Notes under the pieces: generated by a model | Databases searched by the model: none | Told to the model about the DNA's origin: nothing | What the model saw: the letters and a program-made list of their open reading frames with translations, nothing else | Assembly (NCBI GenBank): GCA_002490425.1 | Contig: DKTZ01000049.1 | Span: forward strand, 1 to 16,030 | Source: Ruminococcaceae bacterium UBA7217 | GTDB lineage: Bacteria; Bacillota; Clostridia; Oscillospirales; Acutalibacteraceae | Length of the DNA: 16,030 bases | Direction of reading: 5' to 3' | Made by a program: the position numbers and the translations under genes | Part shown: piece after piece, positions 15,074-16,030 of the stretch | How positions within the stretch are numbered: the first letter of the stretch is position 1 | How the letters are laid out: the number at the start of each line of letters is the position of its first letter

Positions 15074-15112
15074 GTAAAGAATTTAATCGAATACTGTTTT
15101 TATTTGTAATTT

Positions 15113-15140
15113 TTGAAAAAACGCTTTTATACATTAGAAT
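15113..15140 (+). promoter_or_regulatory. Sigma-A-like promoter for the MinD-like gene
   Basis: TTGAAA (15113-15118) and TAGAAT (15135-15140) each match the consensus hexamers at five of six positions, with a 16-bp spacer. Transcription would start near 15147, giving a leader of about 54 nt that contains the ribosome site GGGAGGTG. Confidence 0.6.
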
Positions 15141-15200
15141 TTTGTGGTAAAATAACCAAAAGAATTATAAAAATATTTGAGAAGTCGGGAGGTGCTTTAT

Positions 15201-15926
15201 TTGGCAAAGGTTTTTTGTGTTCTTTCGGGTAAGGGCGGCGTTGGAAAGTCGACATTCTGTGCGAATATCGGCAAGGCGCTGTCTGAAAATAAAAAGGTAC
15301 TGCTGATTGACGGTGACATTTCATTCCGTTCGCTTGATATGCTGCTGAGTGTTGACAGTATGGTTGTTTTTGACTGGTCAGACGTAATTTTTGGCCGCTG
15401 TGTTAAAGAAAAGGCACGTCTTTTTGCCTCTGAAAAGCTTCATTTATTGGCTTCTCCCCTGTCTTTGAGTGACTCATTCTCAAAATCGGATTTTGAACAT
15501 CTTCTTTCTGAATATAACGAAATGTACGATTATATTTTCATTGATGCACCCGCAGGCTTCGGCAAATTTGCCGAAATTTATGCACAGTCGGCAGATGAAA
15601 TAATTGTTATTGCAACTCCTGATGACATAAGCCTTCGTGCGGCGTATTTTGTGGGTGAAAGGCTTACAGAAATGGGCATTGACGAAAATAAAATGCGGTT
15701 TGTGCTTAATAAGACGGATTATCGGCAGATGAGAAGAGGTAAGCAGAGAAATCTTGACACTGCCGTTGACAAAACTTATTTACGCCTTTTGGGCGTTGTT
15801 CCGAATGACAAATCCCTTGTGTTTTCTGGCGAAAATGGTATTTATTCGGCTTCAAGGCGGGTAAATGAAGCATTTACGAATATTTCGGAAAGAATTTTAG
15901 GAAAAGATATAAAACTTTATTACTGA
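15201..15926 (+). CDS. MinD-like P-loop ATPase lacking the membrane-targeting tail
   Basis: A 241-residue member of the ParA/MinD superfamily. The deviant Walker A GKGGVGKS (10-17, with signature lysine K11), DGDISFRSLD (37-46), the FGRC turn near 64-67, DAPAG (115-119) and LNKTD (169-173) follow MinD order. MinD normally places the cell division site and binds membrane through a C-terminal amphipathic helix of some 20 residues; this protein ends right after the ILG block (residues 232-234), so that helix is missing. I chose TTG 15201, giving the MinD-like start MAKVF and good spacing from GGGAGGTG at 15187-15194; an upstream TTG at 15177 lacks a ribosome site. No minC or minE is in view. It may be a division, sporulation or other positioning factor; the exact role is unknown. 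Confidence 0.85.
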   Translation: MAKVFCVLSGKGGVGKSTFCANIGKALSENKKVLLIDGDISFRSLDMLLSVDSMVVFDWSDVIFGRCVKEKARLFASEKLHLLASPLSLSDSFSKSDFEHLLSEYNEMYDYIFIDAPAGFGKFAEIYAQSADEIIVIATPDDISLRAAYFVGERLTEMGIDENKMRFVLNKTDYRQMRRGKQRNLDTAVDKTYLRLLGVVPNDKSLVFSGENGIYSASRRVNEAFTNISERILGKDIKLYY

Positions 15927-16030
15927 AACTCTTGAAAAATAAAGAATTTTTTGATATGATTATTCTACTGATTATTAGTTAAAATATAATTTTTTATATT
16001 ATTATATAATCTTAAAAAGAGAGGACTGGT
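15927..16030 (+). promoter_or_regulatory. AT-rich spacer with promoter and ribosome site for the next gene
   Basis: TTGAAA (15932-15937) and TATGAT (15955-15960), spaced 17, form one of the best sigma-A-like promoters in the window and begin just after the MinD-like stop. The following stretch is nearly all A and T and includes the weak inverted pair ATATAAT (15984-15990) and ATTATAT (16001-16007). AGAGAGGA near 16018-16025 looks like a ribosome site, so a plus-strand gene should start just past the window end. No terminator for the MinD-like gene is apparent. Confidence 0.6.

Larger units (their letters stand above)
14960..15200. other. Divergent control region between spoIIE and minD-like gene
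   Basis: This 241-nt AT-rich spacer holds no gene. From left to right it has the spoIIE ribosome site (minus strand, about 14964-14970), an apparent spoIIE promoter with a 0A-box-like site (15024-15057), an imperfect inverted repeat (15030-15073), a degenerate 0A-like sequence TTAATCGAAT (15083-15092), a sigma-A-like promoter for the plus strand (15113-15140) and the GGGAGGTG ribosome site of the MinD-like gene (15187-15194). The minus-strand leader of spoIIE would be about 57 nt long. Confidence 0.7.

Noticed and set aside
15177..15200. Upstream TTG start for the MinD-like gene
   Set aside because: No ribosome site precedes it, and the extra eight residues include the region of GGGAGGTG that serves TTG 15201.
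1..16030. Mobile elements, phage genes, CRISPR arrays, toxin-antitoxin pairs or defence genes
   Set aside because: All long frames are assigned to conserved housekeeping, envelope or sporulation families in tight order; no transposase, integrase, spacer-repeat array or similar was seen. The CPBP (Abi-type) gene alone is not evidence of a defence system.

Overview
The window is a housekeeping segment next to the chromosomal origin of a Firmicute. The block dnaN - S4-domain gene (yaaA type) - recF - remB type (DUF370) - gyrB - gyrA has the classic gene order that follows dnaA in Bacillus and Clostridia, so dnaA should lie just left of base 1. SpoIIE, Shine-Dalgarno sequences of the AGGAGG type, moderately AT-rich DNA and clostridial-style Mrp and CPBP proteins point to a spore-forming member of class Clostridia, perhaps a gut Oscillospiraceae/Ruminococcaceae relative. 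The exact taxon is inference.

Layout. Bases 1-159 are the AT-rich dnaN leader. Bases 160-2881 hold four tightly packed genes: dnaN, the S4 gene, recF and remB. They are separated by 2 nt, a 1-nt overlap and direct abutment, so they are surely one transcript. A 78-nt gap with a possible promoter leads into gyrB and gyrA (2960-7470). Bases 7533-12540 carry a second co-directional group: an LCP cell-wall ligase, a CPBP membrane protease-like protein, tadA, mnmE and an Mrp/Nbp35 Fe-S carrier ATPase. TadA and MnmE both modify the tRNA wobble base, and their genes overlap by ATGA. All these genes read away from the presumed origin.

A 136-nt convergent spacer follows, with a terminator hairpin and two further perfect 11-bp inverted repeats that share bases. 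Then spoIIE runs on the minus strand (12677-14959), the only gene that reads toward the origin. It is divergent from a MinD-like ATPase gene (15201-15926). Their shared 241-nt intergenic region is the richest regulatory stretch here. It has a 0A-box-like site placed over the -35 region of an apparent spoIIE promoter with a 21-bp spacer, inside a 14-bp imperfect inverted repeat, and a separate sigma-A-like promoter for the MinD-like gene. The last 104 bases hold a good promoter and a ribosome binding site for a gene that starts beyond the window.

I saw no mobile element, CRISPR array, tRNA or rRNA. Most of the window is ordinary core genome, and I found no clear new multi-gene system. The points most worth a second look are the spoIIE/minD-like control region, the MinD homologue that lacks its membrane-targeting tail, the overlapping inverted repeats at the convergent gene ends, and natural changes in the quinolone-binding residues of gyrase.
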